DNA of 5,952 bases from Actinomycetota bacterium (GTDB taxonomy: Bacteria > Acidobacteriota > Blastocatellia > Chloracidobacteriales > Chloracidobacteriaceae). Shown here one piece after another: positions 5,483 through 5,952 of the stretch. The stretch covers positions 1 through 5,952 of the forward strand of contig JAAFHI010000119.1 of assembly GCA_013298335.1 (NCBI GenBank), in the 5' to 3' direction. The translations under genes were made by a program, and so were the position numbers. The notes beneath the pieces were generated by a model. The model made no database searches. It had not been told where the DNA came from and saw only the letters and a program-made list of their open reading frames with translations. Positions within the stretch are counted from its first letter, which is position 1; every line of letters starts with the position of its first letter.

Positions 5483-5952
5483 GCATCCACCCAGAGTCCA
5501 AGATTGCGCGCGACCGTCCGGAAGTAGGCCCGGAGGTCATCGCTCCACAGAAATCCGCTCTGCGCCGCCGCCCACGGCCCCAGCCGGTCGGCGATTTCGA
5601 GCGCCGCCGTGCCGTAGTCGGCGGTCGGCGTGAGGGGTGTTTCGATGATCGGAAGCAGGTCCTCGACGAGTTTCATTCCGGCCAGTTCGTGCCAGAGGTC
5701 CTTGAACAGGTCGTGCGGCGTGCGGCGGTGCTCGACCAGCGGATGCCCGACGGCAATCCGGTGGCCGACGGCGCGAACCGCCATCTGGAGGAAGTACCCG
5801 CTGAAAATGTCGCCGTAGCGGTCGAGCGTCATCCCCCCGACGGGGACGCCCATTTTCACGTAGTAGTACGCCGGAAGCGCTTCCCGGAGGATGGCCGTGT
5901 TCTGCGTGTTGATCGGGGTCGCCGCCCTGGCGTCGAGGAGGTATCCGACGCC
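5464..5952 (-). CDS. C-terminal part of an RGP / UDP-arabinopyranose mutase-like (GT75) protein, 5' end outside window
   Basis: The reading frame is open to the right edge; 162 residues are visible, so the first in-window ATG (5859) is internal rather than the start. The visible part begins GVGYLLDARAATPINTQNTA. It matches, from memory, the C-terminal layout of plant reversibly glycosylated polypeptides and their bacterial relatives: an N-x-x-x-x-R-E-A-L-P segment, then GGMTLDRYGDIFSGYFLQ (corresponding to GRYDDMWAGW in plants), then VGHPLVEHRRTPHDLFKDLWHELAGM and a C-terminal helical tail ending GLWVDACRQLG. The first aspartate of the plant RYDD pair is glycine here. Family members interconvert UDP-arabinopyranose and UDP-arabinofuranose or act as glycosyltransferases. 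The N-terminal catalytic DDD region lies outside the window, so activity cannot be judged. It overlaps the GT2 start by 19 bases, which supports a role in the same polysaccharide pathway. A different GT-A-like family remains possible. Confidence 0.6.
   Translation of the reverse strand, partial: GVGYLLDARAATPINTQNTAILREALPAYYYVKMGVPVGGMTLDRYGDIFSGYFLQMAVRAVGHRIAVGHPLVEHRRTPHDLFKDLWHELAGMKLVEDLLPIIETPLTPTADYGTAALEIADRLGPWAAAQSGFLWSDDLRAYFRTVARNLGLWVDACRQLG

Overview
The window is a 6 kb piece of a surface-polysaccharide (O-antigen, capsule or exopolysaccharide) gene cluster from a GC-rich bacterium. Every supportable gene lies on the minus strand, so the reading order is from high to low coordinates. 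The sequence does not name a phylum. A GmhA-type heptose isomerase is most often found in Gram-negative bacteria but also occurs elsewhere, so I leave the host unassigned.

In reading order: (1) the C-terminal end of a protein that resembles the reversibly glycosylated polypeptide / UDP-arabinopyranose mutase family (GT75), cut by the right window edge; (2) a GT2 glycosyltransferase with C-terminal hydrophobic segments, overlapping gene 1 by 19 bases; (3) a 289-base intergenic gap; (4) an extended-SDR sugar-nucleotide epimerase/dehydratase; (5) a divergent GT-B (GT4-like) glycosyltransferase; (6) a GDP-mannose 4,6-dehydratase-type enzyme; (7) a GmhA-type sedoheptulose-7-phosphate isomerase; (8) a left-handed beta-helix acyltransferase of the WcaF/CatB type, cut by the left window edge. 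Genes 6-7 and 7-8 each overlap by four bases (ATGA), so they are probably translationally coupled.

The most unusual part is the intergenic gap. It holds a 132-base foldback element bounded by imperfect inverted repeats and by an exact 11-base direct repeat (AAAAACTATCG on both sides). This is the signature of a MITE-like insertion with a target-site duplication. Each inverted terminus contains a CCCCGC-TTCA-GCGGGG hairpin. The left terminus also looks strikingly like a 29-base type I-E CRISPR repeat, although there is no array. A separate perfect 8-bp hairpin and a TATATT motif lie between the GT2 gene and this element, so the epimerase-to-acyltransferase block may have its own transcription start.

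Functionally, the cluster appears to make one or more modified nucleotide sugars (a 6-deoxy-4-keto GDP-sugar and possibly a heptose), transfer them with at least two glycosyltransferases, and acylate the glycan. The close pairing of a GMD-like enzyme with GmhA raises the possibility of a GDP-6-deoxy-heptose rather than a GDP-6-deoxyhexose pathway. The remaining heptose genes (kinase, guanylyltransferase) are not in the window.
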